64,000 bases of DNA from an uncultured Solirubrobacteraceae bacterium (GTDB lineage Bacteria; Actinomycetota; Thermoleophilia; Solirubrobacterales; Solirubrobacteraceae), in NCBI GenBank assembly GCA_902806175.1, contig CADCVQ010000050.1:1-64000 (forward strand), read 5' to 3'. Shown piece by piece: positions 25,771 to 33,309 of the stretch. A program made the position numbers and the translations under genes. The notes beneath the pieces were generated by a model, which saw only the letters and a program-made list of their open reading frames with translations, was not told the DNA's origin and ran no database searches. Positions within the stretch are counted from its first letter, which is position 1. Each line of letters starts with the position of its first letter.

Positions 25771-27063
25771 ATGCCCTCGGCGCACAGCCGCAACACGACG
25801 ATCGTTGGAGCAGCCGGAGCGTGCGTGGCCGCGATAGGCGCCCTGAAGGTCGCCAAGGACCGCAAGACCGGGACGAGAGGGTTTGATCTGGACGATCCGC
25901 CCGTACCGGGCAGCCCCGAGTTCGGCCGCCTGCTCGAGTCGCTCGCCGGATCGCCCGTACGGCACGGCAACCGCGTCGAGGTCCTCAAGAACGGCGATCA
26001 GATCTTTCCCTCGATGGTGCAGGCGATCGAGTCGGCGCAGGAGAGCATCGACTTCTCGACCTACATCTACTGGACCGGCGGCCCGGTCATCACGGGATTC
26101 GGCGAAGCACTCGTCGAACGCGCCGCTGCGGGGGTGGAGGTCAGCATCCTGCTCGACGCCGTCGGCAGCTTCGTGAAGATCGACCACAAGCTCGTCGAAC
26201 GTCTGCGACAGGCGGGCGCCAGGGTCGAGTGGTTTCGGCCTCCGCACTGGTACACGCTCAACAAGACCAACAACCGGCTGCACCGCCGGATCCTGATCGT
26301 CGACGGCCACGTCGGCTTCACCGGTGGGACCGGCGTCGGTGAAGAGTGGACGGGTGACGCCCAAGACCCCGATCACTGGCGCGAGACGCACCTGCGCGTG
26401 GAGGGACCGGCCGTCCGCGACCTCGTGGGTGGCTTTCAGGAGAACTGGGCAGAGACGACCGGGCGCATCCTCACCGGCGCCCATCTGCCCGAGCTCAGCG
26501 CCTTCGACGACGGCATCGACGTCCAGGTGACGAGAAGCTCGGCCACCAAGGGAAGCGCCGACGTCGAGGAGCTCTTCTACTCGGCGATCGCCGGCGCACG
26601 CGAGCGCCTGTGGGTGACGACCGCCTTCTTCGTTCCGCCCGACGCCTTCGTCGAGGCGCTGTGCGCCTCTGCCGGCCGAGGGGTCGACGTGCGGATCCTC
26701 GTCAACGGCCCCGAGATCGACAAGGAGATCGTGCGCCGCGCCGGCCAGCGGTCCTATGACAGGTTGATGCGGGGCGGGGTGCGGATCTTCGAATATCAGA
26801 AGACGATGCTGCACGCCAAGACGCTGCTGGTGGACGCGGCCTGGGCGAGCGTCGGCTCCAACAACTTCAGCAACCGCTCGCTGGCGTTGAACAGCGAGCT
26901 GGCCTTCTCGCTGTCGGACGAACGGATCGTGGCGCAGCTCGAGGAGCACTTCCACGACGACCTGACAGACAGCGAGGAGTTTGATCTGGCGGCCTGGCGC
27001 AATCGTCCTCGACGCAGGCGGGCCGTCGAGCGGGTCACGACGCTGGTCCGCGACCAGTTCTGA
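25771..27063 (+). CDS. Cardiolipin synthase-like phospholipase D superfamily protein
   Basis: The 430-residue protein has two HKD motifs: HRRILIVD at 171-178 (lysine replaced by arginine) and HAKTLLVD at 348-355 (canonical). The block QESIDFSTYIYWTGG precedes motif 1 and SNNFSNRSLALNSE follows motif 2, as in cardiolipin synthases. An N-terminal hydrophobic stretch (about 9-24) may anchor it. AAAGGA ten bases upstream supports the ATG at 25771. The K-to-R change in motif 1 also occurs in other ClsB/ClsC-like enzymes, so activity is possible but unproved. Confidence 0.85.
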   Translation: MPSAHSRNTTIVGAAGACVAAIGALKVAKDRKTGTRGFDLDDPPVPGSPEFGRLLESLAGSPVRHGNRVEVLKNGDQIFPSMVQAIESAQESIDFSTYIYWTGGPVITGFGEALVERAAAGVEVSILLDAVGSFVKIDHKLVERLRQAGARVEWFRPPHWYTLNKTNNRLHRRILIVDGHVGFTGGTGVGEEWTGDAQDPDHWRETHLRVEGPAVRDLVGGFQENWAETTGRILTGAHLPELSAFDDGIDVQVTRSSATKGSADVEELFYSAIAGARERLWVTTAFFVPPDAFVEALCASAGRGVDVRILVNGPEIDKEIVRRAGQRSYDRLMRGGVRIFEYQKTMLHAKTLLVDAAWASVGSNNFSNRSLALNSELAFSLSDERIVAQLEEHFHDDLTDSEEFDLAAWRNRPRRRRAVERVTTLVRDQF

Positions 27064-27163
27064 GGGTGGCGTCGGCGGCGACCTCCTGTTCTCGCTGCGC
27101 GGCCGCCGTCATGCAGGCGTCGCTCGCCGATCTCCCACCTCTCACGTGGCCGCGCGCGGCCGG

Positions 27164-27169
27164 TACGGT
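27164..27169 (+). promoter_or_regulatory. -10-like TACGGT before the VOC gene
   Basis: TACGGT ends 6 nt before the ATG at 27176; a perfect 14-bp palindrome GGCCGCGCGCGGCC (27148-27161) lies just upstream. Confidence 0.4.
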
Positions 27170-27175
27170 GCCCGC

Positions 27176-27760
27176 ATGCGTATCGATCACGCGATTTATG
27201 CCACGCGCGACCTCGAGGCCGCTGCCGCGATGGTCGAGGCAGATCTCGGGCTCACGGCGGTCGCGGGAGGCCGCCACGAAGGGCTGGGCACGCACAACCG
27301 GATCGTGCCGCTCGGCAGCGGCTACCTCGAGCTGCTGGCGGTGTGCGACGAGGACGAGGCCGCACGTTCAGCGCTCGGCTCGGCGCTGCAGGCGCGGATC
27401 GAGCACTTCGGCGAGGGCCTCATGGCGTGGGCGGTGGCGGTCGACGACGTGCAGTCGGTCGCGGCGCGGCTGGGCACATGGGTCACGGCGATCGCGCGGC
27501 AAGGACTGACGGCGCAGCTGACGGGCTTGCTGGAGTCGTTGCGCGAGCCGTTTCTGCCGTTCTTCGTCGCCCGCGACCCCGGCGTGCCCGATCCGGGGCG
27601 AGACGGTGACGCCGGCGGACTCAGCTGGGTCGAGGTCACCGGTGACGTCGAGCGACTGGCCGCGTGGCTGGACGGCGCCGAGCTTCCGGTGCGCATCACG
27701 CAGGGGCAGCCGGCGGTGGTCGCGGTCGGCATCGGCGACCGCGAACTGCGCACGCGGTAG
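27176..27760 (+). CDS. Glyoxalase-like/VOC domain protein
   Basis: The 194-residue protein starts with RIDHAIYATRDLEAAAAM, the typical opening strand-helix of a vicinal oxygen chelate module, and has a second module later (ELPVRITQGQPAVVAVGIGDRELRTR). The HNRIVPLGSGYLELLAV segment matches the glyoxalase-like (Glyoxalase_3) family. Possible metal ligands are H4 and E71-like residues, but the substrate is unknown. A TACGGT hexamer lies 6 nt before the ATG. Confidence 0.8.
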   Translation: MRIDHAIYATRDLEAAAAMVEADLGLTAVAGGRHEGLGTHNRIVPLGSGYLELLAVCDEDEAARSALGSALQARIEHFGEGLMAWAVAVDDVQSVAARLGTWVTAIARQGLTAQLTGLLESLREPFLPFFVARDPGVPDPGRDGDAGGLSWVEVTGDVERLAAWLDGAELPVRITQGQPAVVAVGIGDRELRTR

Positions 27761-27770
27761 CGCCCGCCGA

Positions 27771-29021
27771 TCAGCGATCCCCGCGGATCCTCGCGAACAG
27801 CCTGCCCACGGCCCGGGCCACCTCCTGGCCGAAGGGCTCGTCCTTCTCGGCGTGCAGCGCGTCGATCTCGATGAACTGCGAGGCCGACGGCTGCGGCGGG
27901 TCGCCCGCGACGGTCGACGCATAGACGTCGTAGTGGCGCTCGGGGTGCAGGGGCACGTCGGTCGTGATCGTCCCCTGCGGCTCGTCGGCGACCTCCTCGA
28001 ACGTGTGCGTGATCGGCGGCACGCCCTTCTCGTTGCGCGAGTTGACTGTCACGACGAGGGCGCGCGGCACGATCGCGCGCGCCGAGAAGTCATAGGCGAT
28101 CTCGAGCTTGTCGCGCGCGCCGCGGGTGATCTTCACGTCGGGCGCGCGCGGCGTCTGGCGCAGCACCGACGCCTTGGCGTTGTCCAGCAGCTTGTTCGGG
28201 TCGCGCCAGTGGCGCTTGGAGCCGGGCCCGGTCGGAGCCGACTGATCGAGGTCGGAGCGCCCGTCGCGCGGCGTCGTGTCGCCCCAGCGGCCAGGCCAGC
28301 GCATCCACGGATGCGTCGCGTCCTCGACGATCTCCAGCACGAGCTTGGGCGCCGGCCGTTTGCCGTCGGCGATGTCGTACCAGGCCTCGGTCTGGTGGTA
28401 GCCGGCCTCGAAGTACGAGGCGTGCGAGCCGCGCGCGATGTAGGCGACCGGCACGTCAGGGCTGTCGGGCAGCCGCTCGACCTCCTCCCAGCTGCGCTTC
28501 TCGCCATGGCGGTGCTGCGCGTAGACGGCGACGTCGGGCGTGTCGCCGTCGATCCCCATGCGCAGCTGGATGGACTCCCAGTCGCCCTCGTGCGTCCCGA
28601 AGCCGAGCGCGAGCTGGTAGTCGTTGTAGAAGTACCACAGCCAGTACTGCAGCCATAGGCGCCCGTTGGCCTGCACCGCGCGGCCGTACATGCGGTTGTT
28701 GAGATCCGGCCGCGACGTGCGCAGCTTCACGTACTGCGCGCGGTAGTCCCTGCCGCGCACGCCGAGCACGTCGGTCTTCTGCACCTCGTCGCCGTTGCCG
28801 TAGATCTTCGGGCCCAGAAACGCGAGCGAGAGCTTCGGCTCCTCGCCCGCCGGCTGCGCGCTGGCGATCAGCGCACCGGGCTTGCTGCCCGCCCGCACGC
28901 GGCGCAGCGTCATCCCCGGGGCGTCGGTGTATTGCGCGGCGCTGTCGGCGAAGAACTGCTCGTTTGAGTCGTAGCGCAGCGCCGGCTGGAAGCGCCGCAG
29001 GAGATCGTCGTGCTCGCCCAT
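27771..29021 (-). CDS. Vps62-like domain protein
   Basis: The 416-residue soluble protein contains the Vps62/DUF946-type signature around residues 126-150 (QYWLWYFYNDY...FGTHEGDWESI), the part that defines this family from fungi to bacteria, followed by a conserved HASYF motif (ARGSHASYFEAG). The C-terminal 120 residues look like a separate beta-rich domain. The biochemical role of Vps62-like proteins is unknown. It is third in a minus-strand run with a PLD-family protein and a histidine phosphatase. Confidence 0.75.
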   Translation of the reverse strand: MGEHDDLLRRFQPALRYDSNEQFFADSAAQYTDAPGMTLRRVRAGSKPGALIASAQPAGEEPKLSLAFLGPKIYGNGDEVQKTDVLGVRGRDYRAQYVKLRTSRPDLNNRMYGRAVQANGRLWLQYWLWYFYNDYQLALGFGTHEGDWESIQLRMGIDGDTPDVAVYAQHRHGEKRSWEEVERLPDSPDVPVAYIARGSHASYFEAGYHQTEAWYDIADGKRPAPKLVLEIVEDATHPWMRWPGRWGDTTPRDGRSDLDQSAPTGPGSKRHWRDPNKLLDNAKASVLRQTPRAPDVKITRGARDKLEIAYDFSARAIVPRALVVTVNSRNEKGVPPITHTFEEVADEPQGTITTDVPLHPERHYDVYASTVAGDPPQPSASQFIEIDALHAEKDEPFGQEVARAVGRLFARIRGDR

Positions 29022-29089
29022 CTGTGTCCTGTCCCCCTACCGTTGGTTGCTGCGCCAAGCAGACCAGTGCGGCCAGGCCAGCGTCAAGG

Positions 29090-29653
29090 TCAGCGGACGG
29101 CGGGATTCTCGAGGACGATCGGCTGCGCCTCGTGCAGGCGCGTCTGAAAGTAGTCGCCGGGCGCGATCTCGCCGAGTGCGACGAGCACGATGCGCAGGAT
29201 CCCCTGGTGGCCGACGATGACCGGGTGCTCGTGAGCGGTGAGCGCGTCGCGGGTCGCCGCACGAGCACGCCGCAGCGCATCGGCCAGCGGCTCCATGCCC
29301 GGAACGGGCGCGCCGAAGGGGTCCTCGCGGTACTGCGCGAACACCTCGCCCAGCTCGGCCAGCGCGCCGTCGCGGTCGAGGCCCTCCATCGGCCCGTAGT
29401 CGACCTCCGTCAGCCGCTCGTCGACCGTCAGCGGCACGTCCGCGGCGTCGGCGATCGCCTGCGCCGTATCGCGGGCGCGCGAAAGCGGGCTCGAGACGAC
29501 CGCGTCGATGCCGGCGCCGGCGAGCTGCTGTGCGGTGCGCCGCGCCTGCTCGCGGCCGGTCGCGGTCAGCGCGACGTCCAGCCGGCCGGAGTAGACGTGC
29601 CCGGCCGAGCGCTCGGTCTGGCCGTGGCGTACGAGCGTGACCACGCGAGCCAT
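29090..29653 (-). CDS. Histidine phosphatase (phosphoglycerate mutase-like) family protein
   Basis: The 187-residue protein has the RHG phosphohistidine motif at residues 9-11 (LVRHGQTE), SPLSRARDTA, the E-containing LTEVDYGPMEG and the second catalytic histidine in VGHQGILR. It is a cofactor-independent-type phosphatase or mutase of the branch-1 superfamily; alpha-ribazole phosphatase, sugar-phosphatase or other small-molecule phosphatase activities are all possible. Only 3 nt separate it from the PLD gene upstream, indicating one transcript. Confidence 0.88.
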   Translation of the reverse strand: MARVVTLVRHGQTERSAGHVYSGRLDVALTATGREQARRTAQQLAGAGIDAVVSSPLSRARDTAQAIADAADVPLTVDERLTEVDYGPMEGLDRDGALAELGEVFAQYREDPFGAPVPGMEPLADALRRARAATRDALTAHEHPVIVGHQGILRIVLVALGEIAPGDYFQTRLHEAQPIVLENPAVR

Positions 29654-29656
29654 GCG

Positions 29657-31336
29657 CTATTCGGCGGCCACGGCGAACCGCGCGCGGTCGGCCGCCTCGA
29701 GCGTTCCGGCCTCGAAGTAGGGCTTCGTCCAGCGGTCGTCGGGCGCCAACGTGCCATGCGGCCACGTCGGATCCTCCGCCGCGGCCGGCGCGTCGGGATC
29801 CTTCGAGCGCGGGCTCTGGTGCCAGCGGAAGCGGTAGTGGTCGTAGAGCCGCATGAGCTCCACGCCGTAGCAGTCGGCGACGTCGATCGCGCCGCGGATG
29901 ATGAGGTAGTTCTCGTCGTTGGACTTCGACGCCGCGACCGACAGGTTGTGCGATCCGCTGATGACCGTCGGCGCGTCGGAGGTGAAATCGATCACGACGA
30001 GCTTCGTATGGATCAGGATGTTGCCCGCCTGGCCCGCCTTGGTCTCCTTGAGAAAGCCCTCCAGGCCCTCCGACAGCCACGCCGTCGCGACGAAGTCGGC
30101 GGTGCGGTCGCGGTGGATGCCGGTGATCTGCTCGTCGGCGGTGTTCTGCAGCCCGAAGCGCAGGATCGCGTCGTTGGGCTTGCCCTTGAGCTCTTCGAGG
30201 ATGCGGTCGTTGAGCTTGAAGGCCGTGCAGAACAGGACGTCGCGCCCGGCGCCGCGGATCTCCGCCGCGAACAGGTCGAGGTCGACCTCCCCGCTGCGCG
30301 GCGAGAAGCCGGCGACGATCGGCGCATCGGAGGACAGCGGGTTGTTGGCGTTGATCCACTTGCGTGTCTCGCCCACCGTCTTGCCGCTGAACAGGATCTC
30401 GAACAGCTCCAGGTACTTCTGGGCCAGCTCCGGCCGGTTGGCGGTGTGCACGACGTTTGCCTGCCGGTAGACGCCGTTGTGCGTGAAGTTCGTCGAGCCG
30501 CAGAGCACCGCCGCGGGCGTGCGCCGCTCGTTGTCGATGCGGCTCAAGACCATGAACTTGTCGTGGCAGATGCTGCTCGTGACGCGTGCCCGGCGGTGTG
30601 TCTCGGGCCACTCGGCGACATGCTCCTCGTTGATCTGCGTCTGCTCGTCGTCGGGCGCCGCGTGGTAGACGATCCGCACCTCGGCACCGCGATGGCGCGC
30701 GGCGTCGATCGCGTCGCGGATCTCCTGCAGCTCGTACTCGTAGATCGTGATGTCCAGTGCCCACGTCGGGTCCAGGGCGCGCGAGCAGAAGCTCGTGATC
30801 TGCTCGAGCGCGCCGCGGCTCAGCCACGCGAGCACCTTGCCGGGCAGCGGCTTGGGCGGCCGACGCTCCTTGCGCGCGAGGTTCAGCTCGGCCTCGACCT
30901 CGGGAAACTGGCGCGCGAACGCCTGGCTGGCCGCCGCGGCGCGGTTGAAGACGACGCGGTGGTCGCCGCGCGTGACGCTCGACGTCGTGACCGTCACCGC
31001 CGGCCCCGGGTCGAGGCGCAGCTTGCCGGGCCTGCCGTAGACGGGGTGCACCGTGTAGGTGTAGGTCGTGTCCGCGAAGACGGTGTAGTCCGACCAGCGG
31101 AACTTCTGGATCGGCGCGTCCTGGCTTGTCGGGAAGTCGCCGTCGGCGCGCTCGATCCCCGGGAAGTTCAGCCCGCCGCCGAGCCATTTGTGCGGCCGGT
31201 TTCCGCCGCTGCGCTCGATCGCGAAGCCGAGCAGACCACGGCGCTTCTCGGACACGACGTCGAACGCCAGGATCACGCCGGACGTGCCGGCGTACGCCTT
31301 GACCGATACCCCGTCGGACTGGCCGATCGCGCGCAC
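29657..31336 (-). CDS. Phospholipase D-like domain protein with beta-rich N-terminal region
   Basis: The 559-residue protein starts at a GTG. Residues 1-120 look like a beta-sandwich (possibly fibronectin-III-like: WSDYTVFADTTYTYTVHPV). Two PLD motifs follow: CHDKFMVL (H258, K260; aspartate of the HKD not clearly placed) and HTKLVVID (H443, K445, D450). SGSHNLS after the second motif is typical. No signal peptide. It could be a phospholipase, nuclease or related phosphodiesterase. It shares an operon with a histidine phosphatase and the Vps62-like gene. Confidence 0.8.
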   Translation of the reverse strand: MRAIGQSDGVSVKAYAGTSGVILAFDVVSEKRRGLLGFAIERSGGNRPHKWLGGGLNFPGIERADGDFPTSQDAPIQKFRWSDYTVFADTTYTYTVHPVYGRPGKLRLDPGPAVTVTTSSVTRGDHRVVFNRAAAASQAFARQFPEVEAELNLARKERRPPKPLPGKVLAWLSRGALEQITSFCSRALDPTWALDITIYEYELQEIRDAIDAARHRGAEVRIVYHAAPDDEQTQINEEHVAEWPETHRRARVTSSICHDKFMVLSRIDNERRTPAAVLCGSTNFTHNGVYRQANVVHTANRPELAQKYLELFEILFSGKTVGETRKWINANNPLSSDAPIVAGFSPRSGEVDLDLFAAEIRGAGRDVLFCTAFKLNDRILEELKGKPNDAILRFGLQNTADEQITGIHRDRTADFVATAWLSEGLEGFLKETKAGQAGNILIHTKLVVIDFTSDAPTVISGSHNLSVAASKSNDENYLIIRGAIDVADCYGVELMRLYDHYRFRWHQSPRSKDPDAPAAAEDPTWPHGTLAPDDRWTKPYFEAGTLEAADRARFAVAAE

Positions 31337-31396
31337 GAACGGGAGTATCGAACAACGCCGCCGCGCGCGCGTGTGGGCTGTGACACAGAACCTTCG

Positions 31397-32434
31397 TCAG
31401 ATCGGCTCGGGCTCGACCCAGCGCCGCTCGTCGTCGGCGCGGTGCACGGCATCCAGCAGGGCTTGTATGCGGAGGGCTTCCACGAGCCCGGGGTGCGCGG
31501 GCGCGCCGTCGCGGATCGCGGCGAAGAAGTTGCGCGCGACGCGTGCGTAGGCCTCCTTGGAGTTCGCGGTGAGCGGTCCCTCGCTGTGCAGCTCCTCCCC
31601 GGCGCGCGCCCAGTGCAGGCACTTGTCGGCATCCAGGCGCACGGTGCCCTGCGATCCATACACCTCGATCACGTCACCGCGCTTGTGGCGTGCGGTCGCC
31701 GTCAGGCTGATCTGGCCCAGGCCGCCGTCGCGAAAGCGCACGACGATCACGTATCCATCCTCGGCGGTCACGGTTCGGGGCGTGCCGTCGGGAGCCTCAC
31801 GCTCGCTCACGCCGACCTCGGTCGCCGCCGCGACCGCCTCGATCTCACCGAAGGCCTCGATCAGCAGGTCGAGGTCGTGGACCCCGTAGCCCTGTAGGCG
31901 CCCGCCGCCGAGCGCGGCGTCCTGCACCCAGGTAAACGGGCGCGAGCCCGGCTCGGCGTGGTCGTCGAACACGAGCGAGATCGACACCATCCGCGGCGTT
32001 CCCACGACTTCGGCGATCCGCTGCAGCAGGCGTTCGCGCGTCTGCTGAAAACGCCGGCCGTAGTTCACGACGCCGATCACGCCGGCCTGCTCGATCGCCG
32101 CGGTGACCTCGCGCGCCTGCGCCAGATCGGCGGCAAGCGGCTTCTCGCAGAGCACGTGCAGGCCGCGCTGCGCCGCAGCGATCGCGATCTCGGCGTGGGT
32201 CGCGACCGGCGTCGCGACGTGGACGGCCTCGAGGTCCGGATGGCCGAGCAGCCGCTCGATGTCGTCGGTGCCGAGCGGCAGGCCGTGCTCCTCGGCGAGC
32301 TGCGCCGCGCGCTCGGAGCGGCGCGACCAGACGGCGACCGGCTCGAACTCGTCCAGGTCGCAGAGGACGGGCAGCGGCACCTTCGCGCCGTAGCCGCCGC
32401 CGACGACCGCGATCCTGACCGGTGACTTGGGCAT
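31397..32434 (-). CDS. Gfo/Idh/MocA family oxidoreductase
   Basis: The 345-residue NAD(P)-dependent dehydrogenase has an N-terminal Rossmann domain (VAVVGGGYG-type loop at about 9-17), the conserved LCEKPLA motif in which the lysine and proline line the active site, and a C-terminal alpha/beta domain with YGVHDLDLLIEAFG, the conserved histidine-containing helix. The family acts on sugars, inositols and related polyols; the substrate is not evident. The ATG at 32434 is preferred because the Rossmann strand begins six residues later. Confidence 0.88.
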   Translation of the reverse strand: MPKSPVRIAVVGGGYGAKVPLPVLCDLDEFEPVAVWSRRSERAAQLAEEHGLPLGTDDIERLLGHPDLEAVHVATPVATHAEIAIAAAQRGLHVLCEKPLAADLAQAREVTAAIEQAGVIGVVNYGRRFQQTRERLLQRIAEVVGTPRMVSISLVFDDHAEPGSRPFTWVQDAALGGGRLQGYGVHDLDLLIEAFGEIEAVAAATEVGVSEREAPDGTPRTVTAEDGYVIVVRFRDGGLGQISLTATARHKRGDVIEVYGSQGTVRLDADKCLHWARAGEELHSEGPLTANSKEAYARVARNFFAAIRDGAPAHPGLVEALRIQALLDAVHRADDERRWVEPEPI

Positions 32435-32443
32435 GTGCGCGCG

Positions 32444-32449
32444 AGGATA
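32444..32449 (-). promoter_or_regulatory. -10-like TATCCT before the Gfo/Idh oxidoreductase
   Basis: On the minus strand TATCCT ends 9 nt before the ATG. Confidence 0.35.
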
Positions 32450-32480
32450 CGGTCTTGCGCCGCACCGGGCGGATGCGCGC

Positions 32481-32526
32481 CGTCGTGCGGGTTTCTGTTG
32501 GCATGCAACAGAAAGCCGCCACGACG
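32481..32526 (+). repeat. Palindromic repeat, family B-like, copy 3 with a different inner stem
   Basis: Outer arms CGTCGTG and CCACGACG match the 11-kb copies, and the length (46 bp) is the same, but the inner palindrome is TTTCTGTTG-GCATG-CAACAGAAA. The outer parts are conserved while the inner stem has been replaced as a pair. Confidence 0.7.
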
Positions 32527-32630
32527 CTCGCTGCACGCTCGCAGCGCGGCGGAACTCCGACCACGCCACGGTCGCGCGCACGCGGGTCGGCGTGTCGTGA
32601 AGGTGTTCACATCGAACACTCGGTATCCCG

Positions 32631-32726
32631 ATGCGCCACTGGCAGGGCGAGCACGAGGGCGACTACTGGCGCGCGCACTTGCACCGCTACCTGCGCTTCT
32701 ATGCTGACGCACTGGAGGCCTGTTGA
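32631..32726 (+). CDS. Possible 31-residue protein
   Basis: The frame ATG at 32631 to TGA at 32726 encodes a peptide beginning MRHWQGEHEGDYW and ending FYADALEAC, rich in aromatic and charged residues. About 26 of 30 codons end in G or C, as in true genes here, and an in-frame stop at 32598-32600 limits it upstream. Its stop overlaps the TTG start of the next gene, which suggests coupling. No Shine-Dalgarno is seen. I do not recognise a family. Confidence 0.5.
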   Translation: MRHWQGEHEGDYWRAHLHRYLRFYADALEAC

Positions 32727-32980
32727 AGCACCCAGTCGACAAGCACCGTGACCGCTTCGACGCTGCCGATCGAAAGATCCGTGCGCGCGCGTGGACCGAT
32801 GCGGTGCGCGTGCTGGCGCGCGACCCGGGCGCCCGCGTGCCGTGTCCGCACTGCCCCGACGGCGTGCTCACGGCCGACTGGCTTGCGTTCAAGTCGCGCG
32901 CGGGCGGCGAGTGGGTCGTGCAGTGCGTCGGCTGCGGTGCGTGGCATACCGAGGCGCGCGCCGACCGCGACCGCAGCTGA
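32723..32980 (+). CDS. Small protein with two CxxC motifs, probable zinc ribbon
   Basis: The 85-residue protein begins at a TTG with GGAGG 4 nt upstream. CPHC (residues 41-44) and CVGC (68-71) are the four ligands of a likely zinc ribbon; the first 38 residues are basic and helical. Such proteins bind nucleic acid or proteins, but nothing more specific can be said. It overlaps the 31-residue frame upstream. Confidence 0.65.
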   Translation: MKHPVDKHRDRFDAADRKIRARAWTDAVRVLARDPGARVPCPHCPDGVLTADWLAFKSRAGGEWVVQCVGCGAWHTEARADRDRS

Positions 32981-33053
32981 CCGCCGGCGCGTGCACAGCC
33001 CTTGTCCGGGTATAGGGGCCCCGTGCAAAATTCCGACCCGGAGGAGGCTGACG

Positions 33054-33296
33054 ATGGCAACAGGTGAGACAGGCTTTGACGATGTGGCCTACGACTTGGT
33101 ATCGGTGCAGTACCACTCGCTGAAGGCCGGCCACGACTACGGCCAATACGTGCGCGACGCCAAGAACGCCGGGCGCGACGACATCGCGTCGTTCTTCGAG
33201 GACGTGATGGCGCAGGACTCCGCCCGCGCCCAGAAGTGCCACGACTTCCTGAAGGACCTGCCGAAGTCGGCGAAGGACGGCCAGACCGCGTCCTGA
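33054..33296 (+). CDS. Small helical protein, ferritin-like helix-pair type
   Basis: The 80-residue acidic protein has the pattern VAYDLVSVQYHSLKAGHDYGQYV...FFEDVMAQDSARAQKCHDFL, two amphipathic helices reminiscent of short ferritin-like or stress-associated proteins found in haloarchaea and actinobacteria (recollection). GGAGGAGG nine bases before the ATG is the strongest ribosome-binding site in the window, so it is probably well expressed. Function unknown. Confidence 0.7.
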   Translation: MATGETGFDDVAYDLVSVQYHSLKAGHDYGQYVRDAKNAGRDDIASFFEDVMAQDSARAQKCHDFLKDLPKSAKDGQTAS

Positions 33297-33309
33297 GCGC
33301 CCGGCTTGA

